The notes beneath the pieces were generated by a model. The model worked only from the letters and a program-made list of their open reading frames with translations, was not told the DNA's origin and searched no databases. Positions 25,713 through 34,944 of a stretch of DNA of 64,000 nt are shown here, piece by piece (position 1 is the first letter of the stretch; each line of letters starts with the position of its first letter). Made by a program: the position numbers and the translations under genes. The stretch lies in contig NZ_CP046605.1 of the NCBI RefSeq assembly GCF_023520795.1, positions 2,277,438 through 2,341,437 of the forward strand. Direction: 5' to 3'. This stretch comes from Corynebacterium accolens (lineage in GTDB: Bacteria > Actinomycetota > Actinomycetes > Mycobacteriales > Mycobacteriaceae).

Positions 25713-26489
25713 ATGAATAGCACGGATAATTCTCAAAACACCCCTGCCGGAGAAATGCCGCCGGGTCGCCCGCCGCAAACGGACTTCAATGCGGTCTTTA
25801 ATAATGACCTGGACTACCCGCGCCTGGGCAATGTCACCTTCCGCCGCGGCACGCTCACAGATAACCAGCACCAGCTTTTTGAGCAGCGCTGGCCCGAGCT
25901 GGGCCGCGTCTTAAGCGATGAGCTTATCGATGTCGATGAGTGGTTCGGCCGCACCGGCGCCAAGACCATCGTGGAAATCGGCTCCGGCACCGGCACCTCC
26001 ACCGCGGCCATGGCGCCGCTGGAGCAGGATACCAATATCATCGCGGTGGAGCTCTATAAGCCCGGTTTGGCCAAGCTCATGGGGCAGGTGGAGCGCGAGG
26101 GCATCGATAATATCCGCATGATCCGTGGCGATGGCGTGGAGGTCATGGTGCGCATGATCGCCCCCGAATCCCTGGACGGCATCCGCGTCTTTTTCCCGGA
26201 CCCCTGGCCCAAGGCGCGCCACCACAAGCGCCGCATCATCCAATCCGGCACGCTCAACCTCTTTGCCTCCCGGTTAAAGAAGGGCGGCGTGCTGCACGTT
26301 GCGACCGACCACGCCGGCTATGCCGAATGGATAGATGAGCTCGTGCACGTCGAGCCCAACCTGGAGTACAAGGGCTGGCCGTGGCCGGATTGCCCGCAAT
26401 TGGTGGATCGCCAGATCATCACCAAGTTTGAGGGCAAGGGCCTAAATAAAGAACACATCATTACTGAATACCTGTGGGAGAAGAAGTAA
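25713..26489 (+). CDS. trmB: tRNA (guanine-N7)-methyltransferase
   Basis: Methylates G46 of tRNAs with S-adenosylmethionine. The 258-residue protein has the SAM-binding loop [15 protein letters not shown], the acidic strand end [11 protein letters not shown] and the family signature [19 protein letters not shown]. The 30 N-terminal residues are a polar extension common in actinobacterial TrmB. The stop is followed directly by the ATG of the next gene, so the two are translationally coupled. Confidence 0.95.
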   Translation: MNSTDNSQNTPAGEMPPGRPPQTDFNAVFNNDLDYPRLGNVTFRRGTLTDNQHQLFEQRWPELGRVLSDELIDVDEWFGRTGAKTIVEIGSGTGTSTAAMAPLEQDTNIIAVELYKPGLAKLMGQVEREGIDNIRMIRGDGVEVMVRMIAPESLDGIRVFFPDPWPKARHHKRRIIQSGTLNLFASRLKKGGVLHVATDHAGYAEWIDELVHVEPNLEYKGWPWPDCPQLVDRQIITKFEGKGLNKEHIITEYLWEKK

Positions 26490-27083
26490 ATGAGCACCTA
26501 TCTACTGGTGTGGGACGCACCCAATATGGATATGGGGCTCGGCTCCCTGCTCGGCGGGCGCCCCACCGCGGCACATCGCCCGCGTTTTGATGCCATCGGC
26601 CGGTGGCTGGTCTACCGCGCGGTGGATGTCGATGCCGATCCGCAGGCCGCGGTCTTTACCAATGTCTCCCCCGGCGGTGCCGATGTGATTCGCCCATGGG
26701 TAGAGGCCATCCGCAATGTGGGCTTTGGAGTCTTTGCCAAGCCGAAGATCCACGAAGATGATGACGTGGATCCGGATATGATCGACCACATTGAAAAACT
26801 GCGCGATGATCTCGCCGGCGTCGTGGTGGCCTCTGCCGATGGCCAGAACTTTCAGCCCTTGTTAGAAGAGCTCATTGATGAGGGCCTTCCCGTTACCGTC
26901 CTGGGTTTCCACGAACACGCCTCCTGGGCCGTGGGCCACCCCGAGATCGACTTTGTTGACTTAGAAGATATTGACGGCGTCTTCCGCGAGCCGCTGCCGC
27001 GCGTCAACCTGGATAACCTGCCTGAAGGTGGTGCATGGCTCCAGCCATTCCGCCCGCTGGCTGCGCTACTGAATAATAGCTAG
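26490..27083 (+). CDS. NYN-domain (PIN-like) protein
   Basis: A 197-residue cytoplasmic protein with the NYN/LabA fold. Acidic residues expected for metal binding are seen in the first strand (LLVWDAPNMDMGLG) and in the VVVASADGQNFQPLLEEL segment, typical of NYN ribonucleases. RNA cleavage is the family expectation but no substrate is known. It begins immediately after the trmB stop and ends 14 bp before the MmpL gene. This gene order is conserved in corynebacteria. Confidence 0.8.
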   Translation: MSTYLLVWDAPNMDMGLGSLLGGRPTAAHRPRFDAIGRWLVYRAVDVDADPQAAVFTNVSPGGADVIRPWVEAIRNVGFGVFAKPKIHEDDDVDPDMIDHIEKLRDDLAGVVVASADGQNFQPLLEELIDEGLPVTVLGFHEHASWAVGHPEIDFVDLEDIDGVFREPLPRVNLDNLPEGGAWLQPFRPLAALLNNS

Positions 27084-27097
27084 GAGGCTTACCCCAC

Positions 27098-29251
27098 ATG
27101 TTTGAAAAATGGGGACGATTTTCCTACGCGCACCGCAAGGTCATTCCCATCGTCATCCTCAGTGCCATCCTTGCCCTCTTCGTAGGCTTTGGAACCCAGC
27201 TCGAGGAACGCATGAGCCAGGAGGGCTGGGAGGACCCGAATGCGGCATCGACAAGCGCGGCGCAAATCGAACAAGAAACGTTCGGCCGCGATAATTCCGG
27301 CGACGTGATTTTGCTCTTTAGCTCGCCCGATAAGAACTTCGATGCCGCCAAGGAGCACTTGGCGCAGCTCAAAGAGGATTACCCGGATCAGATTGACTCT
27401 GTCACCAGTTATTTCGATAGCAAGAACCCCAACCTGGTCAATGATGATCACTCGCTGGCCTTTGCCGCTATTGGGCTCAAGGGCGATGATGAACAAACCC
27501 TGAAGGATTTCCGCGCCATCGAGGGCGCGCTGACGGATACCTCCGCGCCGGTCAAGGTTGCCGGCGCCACGGCCGTGGCGGACGCCCTCGATGAAGGCAT
27601 GGCAGAAGATATTGCGCGCGCGGAAAAGGCCGCGCTCCCGCTCGTTGGCCTGCTGCTTCTGGTGGTCTTTGGTTCCGTGGTGGCGGCGTTCATGCCGCTT
27701 ATTGTCGGTGGCCTATCCATCCTGGGCTCGCTGGGTATTTTGGCCGTCCTGGCCGGTTTCCTGCAGGTCAACGTCTTTGCCCAGGCAGTGGTCACGCTGC
27801 TGGGGCTGGGCCTGGCCATCGATTACGGCCTATTTATGGTCTCCCGCTTCCGCGAGGAACTGGACAAGGGAAGCTCCACCAAGGATGCCGTGTCCACCAC
27901 CACCGCCACCGCCGGGCAGACCGTCGTCTTTTCCGCGGCGATGGTCGCCGTCGCGCTCTCCGGGCTCTTCCTCTTCCCCCAGGCCTTCTTGAAGTCCGTT
28001 GCCTATGGCTCGATTTCCGCCGTCGGCCTGGCGGCCCTGCTGTCCGTCACCGTCTTGCCGGCCCTGTTTGGCATGCTCGGGCCCAAGATCGATCTGTGGT
28101 CGGTGCGCCGCACCTCCCGCACGGCCCGCACCATTCAGGACACCTGGTGGTACAAGCTGCCGCGCTGGGCCATGCGCCGCGCCAAAGGCCTGACCCTGGC
28201 CATCTGCGGCCTCCTCATCGCGCTCGCACTGCCGATCATGAGCATCACCTTCGGCGGCATCAACGAGACCTACCTGCCGCCCAACCACGACACCCGCGTG
28301 GCGCAGGATACCTTCAACGACGAGTTCCCCGCCTTCCGCACCGAGCCGGTCAAGCTCGTGGTGGAAAATGCCACCAACGAGCAGCTTGTCGATGTCGTCA
28401 TGCAAGTCCGCGGCCTCGACGGCCTTACCGAGCCCATGGGGCCATCGACCGCCACCATGGACGGAACCACGGTCCTTTCGGCCGGCATTAAGGACCGCGA
28501 AGACTACGCACGGATCGTCCACGAGCTCGAGGATGTTAAAGCGCCCGAGGGCGTCAACCTGTATGTCGGCGGCACGCCAGCCATGGAGGTGGAATCGCTC
28601 GATGCACTCTTCCACAAGCTGCCGTGGATGGCGCTGTACGTCGTCCTCGCCACCTTCATCCTCATGGCATTAGTCTTTGGCTCTTTCGTGCTGCCAATTA
28701 AGGCCATTGTCATGACGCTTCTGACCCTGGGTGCCACCCTGGGCATCCTGACGCTCATGTTCGTCATCGGCGTGGGCTCTGGCGCGCTGAACTTCTCGCC
28801 CGGCCCGCTCATGAGCCCCATTCTGGTGCTCATCATCGCCATCATCTATGGCCTGTCCACCGACTACGAGGTCTTTTTGGTCTCCCGCATGGTGGAGGCC
28901 CGGCGGCGCGGCGATTCCACGGACGAGGCCATCGCTGCAGGCACCGCGCATACCGGCGGCATCATCACGGCTGCGGCCCTGATCATGATCGTGGTGGCGG
29001 GGGCGTTCGGCTTCTCCGATATCGTGATGATGAAATACATCGCGTACGGCATGATTTTTGCGCTGCTTATCGATGCCACAATTGTCCGCATGCTCCTCGT
29101 CCCCGCCGTTATGCACCTACTGCGCGAAGATAACTGGTGGGCGCCTAGCTGGCTGCATCACATGACCACTAGGCTTTCTGGTGGTTCCACCCGCCGTGGG
29201 AAGACCATTCCCTTCAGTGAATTAAAGCGGCGCCTTGAAGGAGATAAATAA
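27098..29251 (+). CDS. MmpL-family (RND) transporter, CmpL1-like
   Basis: A 717-residue membrane protein of the MMPL/RND superfamily. It has one N-terminal membrane segment, a periplasmic domain (about 40-170), five membrane segments (LPLVGLLLLVVFGSVVAAFMPLI onward) with the conserved GLGLAIDYGLFMVSRFREEL, a second periplasmic domain (about 400-510) and a second bundle with YGLSTDYEVFLVSRMVEARR. The paired DY motifs are those of proton-driven MmpL proteins. In C. glutamicum the gene at this place (cmpL1) exports acylated trehalose for the mycomembrane, which fits the pks13 locus 6 kb on. The ribosome binding site TAGGAGG lies just upstream. Confidence 0.9.
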   Translation: MFEKWGRFSYAHRKVIPIVILSAILALFVGFGTQLEERMSQEGWEDPNAASTSAAQIEQETFGRDNSGDVILLFSSPDKNFDAAKEHLAQLKEDYPDQIDSVTSYFDSKNPNLVNDDHSLAFAAIGLKGDDEQTLKDFRAIEGALTDTSAPVKVAGATAVADALDEGMAEDIARAEKAALPLVGLLLLVVFGSVVAAFMPLIVGGLSILGSLGILAVLAGFLQVNVFAQAVVTLLGLGLAIDYGLFMVSRFREELDKGSSTKDAVSTTTATAGQTVVFSAAMVAVALSGLFLFPQAFLKSVAYGSISAVGLAALLSVTVLPALFGMLGPKIDLWSVRRTSRTARTIQDTWWYKLPRWAMRRAKGLTLAICGLLIALALPIMSITFGGINETYLPPNHDTRVAQDTFNDEFPAFRTEPVKLVVENATNEQLVDVVMQVRGLDGLTEPMGPSTATMDGTTVLSAGIKDREDYARIVHELEDVKAPEGVNLYVGGTPAMEVESLDALFHKLPWMALYVVLATFILMALVFGSFVLPIKAIVMTLLTLGATLGILTLMFVIGVGSGALNFSPGPLMSPILVLIIAIIYGLSTDYEVFLVSRMVEARRRGDSTDEAIAAGTAHTGGIITAAALIMIVVAGAFGFSDIVMMKYIAYGMIFALLIDATIVRMLLVPAVMHLLREDNWWAPSWLHHMTTRLSGGSTRRGKTIPFSELKRRLEGDK

Positions 29252-30280
29252 TTGAAAAATTGGCTGCAAGTTATCGCCTCGCTCATAGTCCTGGCCATCC
29301 TCATCTATGTCTTCCGCGATGAGCTGGACTTTTTGAGCGAAGGCTTCTCACGGCTCTCCCACGCCGAACCGGGGCCGGTAACCCTCGTGGTCGTTGCCTC
29401 TATTATTTCCGTCGTGGCGATGGGCGAGGTCATGCGCCTGCTCATCCGCGCCGGTGGGGTGGAGGTTGAGGCCACGGAAACCGCCGCCCTTACCTTTGCA
29501 TCCAATTCCTGGTCCACCACCATGCCCGCCGGCCCCGCCTTTTCTGCCATTTTGACCTTCCACGTGCAGCGCACCTGGGGCGCCTCGGTGGTCCTGTGCG
29601 GTTGGTTCTTCGTGCTGTCATCGGCCATTTCCACCTTGTGGCTGGTGCTTATTGGGCTTGGCGGCGTGCTCTTCCTTAACGCCGATATGGCCCTGTGGTC
29701 CCTCATCGGCACGTTGGCGGTAATGCTGGCGCTCTCCGGCGGGCTCTTCTGGCTAAGCAACAACCCCGAAACGCTGGAGCGCTGGGTAAAAAAGCAGCGG
29801 CTGGTAAAAGGCTCGAAGCGCGAAGCCCTGCTCGAGCACGTGGAAAGCCTCAAGGAAGTGCACCTCACCCGCCGGCAATTCGCCTGGGCATCGTTCTACT
29901 CCTTGGCCAACCGGTTAATCGACATGGTCGCGCTCTGGGGCTGCGTATGGGCCGTAACCGGCCAGATGCCCACGACCGATTCGGCCGATAACACCACCAC
30001 CATCGCCGGCGTCGCGCTGGCTTATCTCACTGCCAAGCTGGCCGGCTCCGCTCAAGTCACCCCGGCGGGTCTCGGCACAGTGGAAGCAGCGATAATCGCC
30101 ACGCTCGTGGCCACGGGCATGACCGCGGTCGATGCCACCAGCACGGCGATCATCTACCGCCTTATCTCTTTTGCCTTCATCACCGCTATTGGCTGGGTCA
30201 TTTATTTCTGGCACTATGCCCGCAAGGGCATTACCTACGCCGCGCTATCCCGTAAAGAAAAAGAAAAGGAAACCGTATGA
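29252..30280 (+). CDS. Flippase-like membrane protein (LPG synthase TM-region / UPF0104 family)
   Basis: A 342-residue protein with about eight membrane segments. It starts at TTG 29252, directly after the MmpL stop, with AAGGAGAT as ribosome binding site inside the MmpL gene. Family signs are the ALTFASNSWSTTMPAGPAFSAILTFHVQRTWGAS segment and AQVTPAGLGTVEAAIIATLVATGM near the C-terminus, both typical of the AglD/MprF-transmembrane superfamily. Its role next to the mycolate exporter is probably in envelope lipid handling, but this is inference. Confidence 0.8.
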   Translation: MKNWLQVIASLIVLAILIYVFRDELDFLSEGFSRLSHAEPGPVTLVVVASIISVVAMGEVMRLLIRAGGVEVEATETAALTFASNSWSTTMPAGPAFSAILTFHVQRTWGASVVLCGWFFVLSSAISTLWLVLIGLGGVLFLNADMALWSLIGTLAVMLALSGGLFWLSNNPETLERWVKKQRLVKGSKREALLEHVESLKEVHLTRRQFAWASFYSLANRLIDMVALWGCVWAVTGQMPTTDSADNTTTIAGVALAYLTAKLAGSAQVTPAGLGTVEAAIIATLVATGMTAVDATSTAIIYRLISFAFITAIGWVIYFWHYARKGITYAALSRKEKEKETV

Positions 30281-30615
30281 CTTCCACGCGTATTGCTCCA
30301 CTCATTGACATCATCGCCTTGATGATTTTTGCCATCGCCGCTCGCCTCGCTCACGGCGGTTTGAGCTTTTCCGGCTGGGTCGATGCCTTCTGGCCCTGGG
30401 CGGTAGGCGCGCTCATCGGCTGGGCCATCATCCTCGCCACAAAGGTCCAGGGCAAGTGGAAAGAGGGCGTCGTAGTCTGGCTATCCGCCATCATCGGCGG
30501 AATGGCCCTGTGGATCATGGTCAATGGCCGCCTGCCGCATTGGAGCTTCCTCATCGTGGCGACCGTGATGTCCGCCCTGTTCTTCTTTGGCTGGCGGCTA
30601 TTTGCCCGCAAGTAG
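30277..30615 (+). CDS. DUF3054 family membrane protein
   Basis: A 112-residue protein with four predicted membrane segments, starting ATGA-overlapping the preceding gene. The IDIIALMIFAIAARLAHGG and FWPWAVGALIGWAIIL segments fit the actinobacterial DUF3054 family. It is the last gene of the trmB operon. No function is known. Confidence 0.8.
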   Translation: MTSTRIAPLIDIIALMIFAIAARLAHGGLSFSGWVDAFWPWAVGALIGWAIILATKVQGKWKEGVVVWLSAIIGGMALWIMVNGRLPHWSFLIVATVMSALFFFGWRLFARK

Positions 30616-30846
30616 CAGATCGTAAAAAGCGACTTACCCTAGAACGCGCATCAGTCAAATCAATTCAGCAAATTTTTGACTTCAAGCCGTCAACCCTACC
30701 CCTTATGGGGGTAATCAGCTCGAAATAGCAGTTACAACTAATAGTACGGGAAAAGCTTTTAGTGAATAATTGCCCGTATCCGAGTACAGAACTTCAAAAT
30801 CGGATACCACTCAATTATCCCCACAAGAAGTTGAAAGGTTCCCGTA
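30616..30846. promoter_or_regulatory. Promoter region of the lipase gene
   Basis: About 230 bp, AT-rich toward its right half. It carries the ribosome binding site AGAAGTTGAAAGG just before the GTG at 30847. There is no visible terminator for the upstream operon other than weak T-rich stretches. Confidence 0.4.
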
Positions 30847-32241
30847 GTGAAAGCTGCAACACGTAATTATCTAGCGCTTGTGGCTTCAGGGGTTCTCATG
30901 ACTGCCGCTTCCCCTGTCGCCGGCGCTATCGATTCCGCCGAATCGGCTCCACCAGTTGAAGAGCATTCAGAACTTCCAGAATCCGCTTTTATTGACGAGG
31001 CACTTAAAGGCTCAGGATCCGCTGAAGATTCACAAGAGGCGAAATCAATGGCCGAAGAAGCCTCCAAACTCCCTCCCCTTTCATCAGGGCTCTTGGGCCC
31101 AGGTGACCATATCGGAGATCAATACACCGCTTTCTACCACGATCCAGTAGAACTCGACTCCTCGGAGCCTGGACAGCTCTTCCGATCAGAATCTGTGCGC
31201 AACCCCAAAAATCCACTTGGCATCAGCAACGTCGGCCCCTATAAGGCAGACCGCATACTCTATTCTTCCACCAACCGTTCTGGAGAAAAGATCCAAGTAA
31301 GCGGGATGGTCATTGAGCCCAAGGCCGAGTGGGACGGAGAAGGACCACGCCCTGTCGTAGCATTTGCGCCGGGAACCCAAGGTTTAGCGGACCGCTGTGC
31401 CGCCTCCCGTAAAATTGCAGACGGGGTTGGAGACTACGAGCAGTTCTATTTCCATCAGTACCTTAAGAAGGGCTATGCTGTAGTACTCACCGACTACGAG
31501 GGCCTTGGCACCCCTGGCATGCACACGTACATGGATCGCGCATCCCAAGGCCATACAGTCCTCGACAGTATTCGAGCTGCGCAGCAACTAGAAGGCTGGG
31601 ACATTAACGAAACCAACCCAGTATTTATCAATGGCTACTCCCAAGGCGGTGGAGCTGCTGCCGCTGCTGCCGAGCTATATGATGACTATGCTCCGGAGCT
31701 CAACATCAAGCTTGCGACTATCGGTGCTGCGCCAACAGACCTTACGCTGTTGCCTTCTACCCTCGACGGCTCCTTGTATTTCCTCTTCGAGTCGTATGCC
31801 CTTCTAGGGCTAAGCAACTCCTATGGCGAGGATCTGTACTCGCATCTCAATGACCGGGGCGCAAGAAAGCTACAGGATGCGACGAATACTTGTACTATGG
31901 GGCTCCTTAAGACCGCCGGCACTACCGTTGAGCGGATCAGCAACGATGGCAGAACCGTGCAAGACTTCATTGACAGTGAGCCTTTCAAATCGATGCTGGC
32001 AGAGCAGCATATTGGCTACGCTGCTCCCGGGATTCCAGTCGTCATTACGCATGGCCGCGGTGATGACGTGATTCCGTACTCTACTGCTGAACAGCTCGTA
32101 AATGAATGGACTGAGCGCGGCGCCGATGTCACTTTCATCCCAAATAACGCCCACACTCACCCGACCGGCACTATTCCGCACATCATCGAATCAGTAAAAG
32201 CTATTGACGATGCGCTACAGCACGAGGAGGGAAGCCAGTAA
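30847..32241 (+). CDS. Secreted lipase of the LIP family (alpha/beta hydrolase)
   Basis: A 464-residue exported hydrolase starting at GTG 30847. It has a Sec-type signal peptide (KAATRNYLALVASGVLMTAASPVAGA, cleavage near residue 27), then an acidic, Ser/Glu-rich linker to about residue 75. The catalytic serine is in the nucleophile elbow GYSQGGGAAAA. The acid and histidine lie in the C-terminal part (HGRGDDVIPYSTAEQLV and NNAHTHPTGTIPHI). The family contains secretory triacylglycerol lipases of corynebacteria and yeasts. It is separated from the core operons on both sides and may be a host-lipid enzyme of lipophilic species. Confidence 0.88.
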   Translation: MKAATRNYLALVASGVLMTAASPVAGAIDSAESAPPVEEHSELPESAFIDEALKGSGSAEDSQEAKSMAEEASKLPPLSSGLLGPGDHIGDQYTAFYHDPVELDSSEPGQLFRSESVRNPKNPLGISNVGPYKADRILYSSTNRSGEKIQVSGMVIEPKAEWDGEGPRPVVAFAPGTQGLADRCAASRKIADGVGDYEQFYFHQYLKKGYAVVLTDYEGLGTPGMHTYMDRASQGHTVLDSIRAAQQLEGWDINETNPVFINGYSQGGGAAAAAAELYDDYAPELNIKLATIGAAPTDLTLLPSTLDGSLYFLFESYALLGLSNSYGEDLYSHLNDRGARKLQDATNTCTMGLLKTAGTTVERISNDGRTVQDFIDSEPFKSMLAEQHIGYAAPGIPVVITHGRGDDVIPYSTAEQLVNEWTERGADVTFIPNNAHTHPTGTIPHIIESVKAIDDALQHEEGSQ

Positions 32242-32682
32242 ATACTGCTCCCTTACGCCATGAAAAGGCTCCGATGGGGTTGCCCGTTAAGTGAAAAAGC
32301 TTTCCTTTCCGATCTCGTGGGGTAACCATGAAATAGTTGAACTCGGTCTTTCTTCTCTAGCATGAAACTAGGCGCACTAGCGGCCATAGGTCGCGATCAG
32401 GGGCGTGAACACCTGTGAGCAGATAGCAGGGCGCTTTTGTCCGGCAATGCGCCGGCGCATTCGCGTATCAGTATGAGCAACAGAACGCGCTCAAAACGTT
32501 AGGGCGTGCACATGCAAACGAGCACTAGGACGTGGCAATCACACGGGGCAAGGAGGTCGCGGGCGCGACTTCCGCGGCAGCACCAAACCTATAACTACTC
32601 GTAGTGGATTAATCGTCGCATCCTGTTTTCAAAAACTCATCGCACTTGTTTGCTCACACCGAGAGTTTCATTGGCTAGCGAC
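32242..32682. other. Non-coding gap, probably decayed sequence
   Basis: About 440 bp with stops in all frames and no ribosome binding site of note. It lies between the lipase and the YbjN-like genes. I see no recognisable gene and no long hairpin. Confidence 0.4.
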
Positions 32683-33102
32683 CTACTGTGGATGCTCTTC
32701 GCTATAGCGCAGCAAGGTTTCCGCAACAATCTGGGCTCCAAGTAAAGCTTCGTCACGCAGCTGTGCTTCGGAGTACTCAACGCCTTTGATGATTCGATGC
32801 TCAGCGTGGATAACACTCGCAGTCTGCTGGTCTGCACGGAAAACAACCGGCCACAGCGCACGATTATTAAAGTCGCTGATCCAATTAAGATCCGCTGCTT
32901 CGGACTGACGAGCCTGGATCATCCCACCAATACCAATGTTCGTGTCCTGATCAACGATGTAGACAGGAACCCCATTGACCTGAGTCAGCAATCCACCAGT
33001 CGACAGCTGCGAGCAGCTAAGCCCCTGAGTAGAAAGTGCCTCCCCAATAGATTCGACGGATGCTTCACGCAATGCTGGCTGCTTCTTTCCAAACAATCCC
33101 AT
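32683..33102 (-). CDS. YbjN-like protein
   Basis: A 139-residue cytoplasmic protein without membrane segments. I start it at 33102 (MGLFGKKQPAL), preceded by AAGGGGCGGAG; a longer frame exists upstream but overlaps the preceding gene. Blocks such as PVYIVDQDTNIGIGGMIQ and DLNWISDFNNRALWPVVFRADQ suggest the YbjN superfamily, which has a chaperone-like fold. It lies 4 bp after a second protein of similar pattern, so the two may form a heteromer or be a duplicated pair. No function is known. Confidence 0.55.
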   Translation of the reverse strand: MGLFGKKQPALREASVESIGEALSTQGLSCSQLSTGGLLTQVNGVPVYIVDQDTNIGIGGMIQARQSEAADLNWISDFNNRALWPVVFRADQQTASVIHAEHRIIKGVEYSEAQLRDEALLGAQIVAETLLRYSEEHPQ

Positions 33103-33106
33103 GGTC

Positions 33107-33526
33107 TTACTCCGCCCCTTCAAAAAGTTCTTCGATCGTTCCCAGCGCATCGAACCCAACCTGCAGGCTAGCGTCGATTAGCGCATCCAGCTGAAATTGG
33201 GACACGCCTTGGGTGAAGTTGAAGTGATTGCGGAATACAATCGTCCGGCGTCCCTCGATGAGGTTAGGAACCACTTTGCCGAAAGCCAGGTTGTCATTCG
33301 TCGCATTAATAGCGTTCATTGCCACCAGCTTCTTATCCGACGGGATTGCTCCAAAAGACTCAATGCGAACAGTGAAATACTCACCCTCGGGAACGAAGAT
33401 GGCAACACCTTGCGGAAATTGGGAGCCCCACTCGCCGTTTTCCTCTCCCGCAGAAATCTGCAACGTATTCAGTGACTTGACGAGCATGGGAGTAGAGAAA
33501 GTGGTGATGTCTTTATATGAACTCAT
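33107..33526 (-). CDS. YbjN-like protein (second copy)
   Basis: A 139-residue protein with a similar pattern to its neighbour: an N-terminal amphipathic part, a middle with GEYFTVRIESFG, then a helix-rich tail FQLDALIDASLQVGFDALGTIEELFE. YbjN-type assignment is by overall pattern only. The gene ends 4 bp before the next start, so the two are coupled. A ribosome binding site (AGGAGC) precedes the ATG at 33526. Confidence 0.5.
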   Translation of the reverse strand: MSSYKDITTFSTPMLVKSLNTLQISAGEENGEWGSQFPQGVAIFVPEGEYFTVRIESFGAIPSDKKLVAMNAINATNDNLAFGKVVPNLIEGRRTIVFRNHFNFTQGVSQFQLDALIDASLQVGFDALGTIEELFEGAE

Positions 33527-33538
33527 TTTGCTCCTACT

Positions 33539-34030
33539 TTACAAGAGGTTCTCTAAAGGGAGATCCTTATTGATCCAGATTCTTTCCTTAGCACGCTCAT
33601 TTAAGTCCTCATAGTAGCTTAAGAAATCTCCGATGGACTGCGCTTTTGCATCTGTAGCTTCTTTTGCTCCAGCCCATACAATTTTGTCCGGTTCGGAAAA
33701 ATCTGCTTTAAGGATCGGATAGTCGCCGGCTAATGTATCGAAAACAATCGAATCAGCGATTTCGTCGTATAAATAAGGTGACCATGTATAGCGTTGGTAG
33801 CCTGCCTCATATCCTACGATTGCCGTCTGTTTTAGGGCTTTAACACGGAGGATAAGGGCGATCTCGAAATGAGAAGGACATTGCACTATGAATAATGGAG
33901 CTATATCTGTCTTGTTTTTATAGCTGTTTTCTTCAGCTATCCATTTGTTTAGTGCCACCGACAGCTTTATTGCTAATCGGCCAATATCGATTTGTTCGAT
34001 ATCTATCCACATAGATCTTCCATTCCGCAC
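33539..34030 (-). CDS. Protein of unknown function
   Basis: A 163-residue soluble protein, or 157 residues if the in-frame ATG at 34012 (MWIDIEQIDIGRL) is used. It is rich in aromatic residues (GYEAGYQRYTWSPYLYDEIADS) and acidic in its tail. I recognise no family. It is the first gene of a three-gene leftward unit with the two YbjN-like genes. The low GC content relative to neighbours and the IS remnant just upstream suggest it was acquired. Whether it is an immunity or effector-handling protein cannot be told. Confidence 0.5.
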   Translation of the reverse strand: MRNGRSMWIDIEQIDIGRLAIKLSVALNKWIAEENSYKNKTDIAPLFIVQCPSHFEIALILRVKALKQTAIVGYEAGYQRYTWSPYLYDEIADSIVFDTLAGDYPILKADFSEPDKIVWAGAKEATDAKAQSIGDFLSYYEDLNERAKERIWINKDLPLENLL

Positions 34031-34040
34031 TTCAGAATTT

Positions 34041-34185
34041 GGGCCTGACCCCGGAAAGTAAACGCATTGTTCTCTTAGACGGCCACACCATCGCGTGTGA
34101 ACTGTTCCCAGTACGTAGCATGGTCGTAGATTACAATTGTGCCAGCCCGACCGGGCCAGGTATCAGGTAGCCACCAAACAGAGTT
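34041..34185 (-). mobile_element. Internally deleted IS3 remnant (both ends, no middle)
   Basis: The left part (GGGCCTGACCCCGGAAAGT) matches the right terminus of the IS3 type at 11340-12634. It is followed directly by sequence matching the opposite end, including the start of orfA (TCTTAGACGGCCACACCATCG) and the leader with its TCGTAGATTACA. About 1.15 kb of the element's middle is missing. This is a short non-autonomous form bounded by both ends. Confidence 0.7.
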
Positions 34186-34305
34186 CATCTCCGAGGGCAG
34201 GAGAGCCCGGAATCCACGCCAAACAACGCAGAAATAAACGATGCCAAAGCGTTACGCCAGTTTGACGACAAGGCTTAGCGTCCGGCAGACGATTTTACTC
34301 GCCGG

Positions 34306-34479
34306 TTATTCCTGATGCCTGTTTTTGATGCGATTGACCAGTACTGCTCCAACTATGGTGAGCAGTATGAGGATGAGAAACCCGAGGATCGACTTGTTTG
34401 CGATGCCGACATAACCTGAAATTGCCAGCCCAAATAGTGCAACGACAATCGCATTAGGAGATATTTTATGCCTGTTCAT
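34306..34479 (-). CDS. Small membrane protein, two predicted helices
   Basis: A 57-residue protein starting MNRHKISPNAIVVALFG at 34479, with a strong AGGAGGCC ribosome binding site directly upstream. It has two hydrophobic segments (about 9-26 and 30-47) and a basic C-terminus. A longer frame to 34563 exists but lacks a site. No family recognised. Confidence 0.5.
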   Translation of the reverse strand: MNRHKISPNAIVVALFGLAISGYVGIANKSILGFLILILLTIVGAVLVNRIKNRHQE

Positions 34480-34841
34480 TAGGCCTCCTTCACACTTGAT
34501 CGTTAAATGGGCCTGACCACCGACAAAACGACTGAATCCGGAAATCCGGCGGCGTACCGACATTGTAGGGCTCTTCCTTAGCCGCAGGTCTGTGATCCGC
34601 GCGGTCGGCTCTATTCTAGCCGAACAACATGATGATTGGATCCAGCAAAAGCGCTACATGTCTGTCCTCGATTCAGAAAGAACAGATACACCACTTCTAC
34701 GGACTTGACCATCCCCGCCACAAACAGAGTATCGAGGATGATTTTTACTCATCCTTTCATCGTGATCCGAACCGGCTAGCACAGCAGGAAGTTGTGTACG
34801 GTATTTCCCAGTCAAAGACCGGTTATCACCGTAGAAGAGTG

Positions 34842-34864
34842 AAAAGGGCTAGTACCACTAGCCC
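34842..34864 (-). terminator. Terminator after the small peptide gene
   Basis: GGGCTAGT and ACTAGCCC form an 8-bp stem with a 3-base loop at 34846-34864. Reading leftward it is followed by TTTTCACTC. It lies about 80 bp beyond the 35-codon gene at 34945-35052. Confidence 0.65.
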
Positions 34865-34944
34865 AGACCCACTAACGAGCCAACCTCAACCACGCATCCT
34901 GCCGTCTAGCCTCGGAGCCTTAAATCTGTGCGAACGTTCTCAGC

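Noticed and set aside
32242-32682. Possible decayed coding sequence
   Set aside because: Short readable pieces occur in several frames, but none matches a family I can name, so no pseudogene is claimed.
34505-34535. Possible further IS3 end (GGGCCTGAC)
   Set aside because: It matches for only nine bases with no GTGGACAC following, so it is too short to call.
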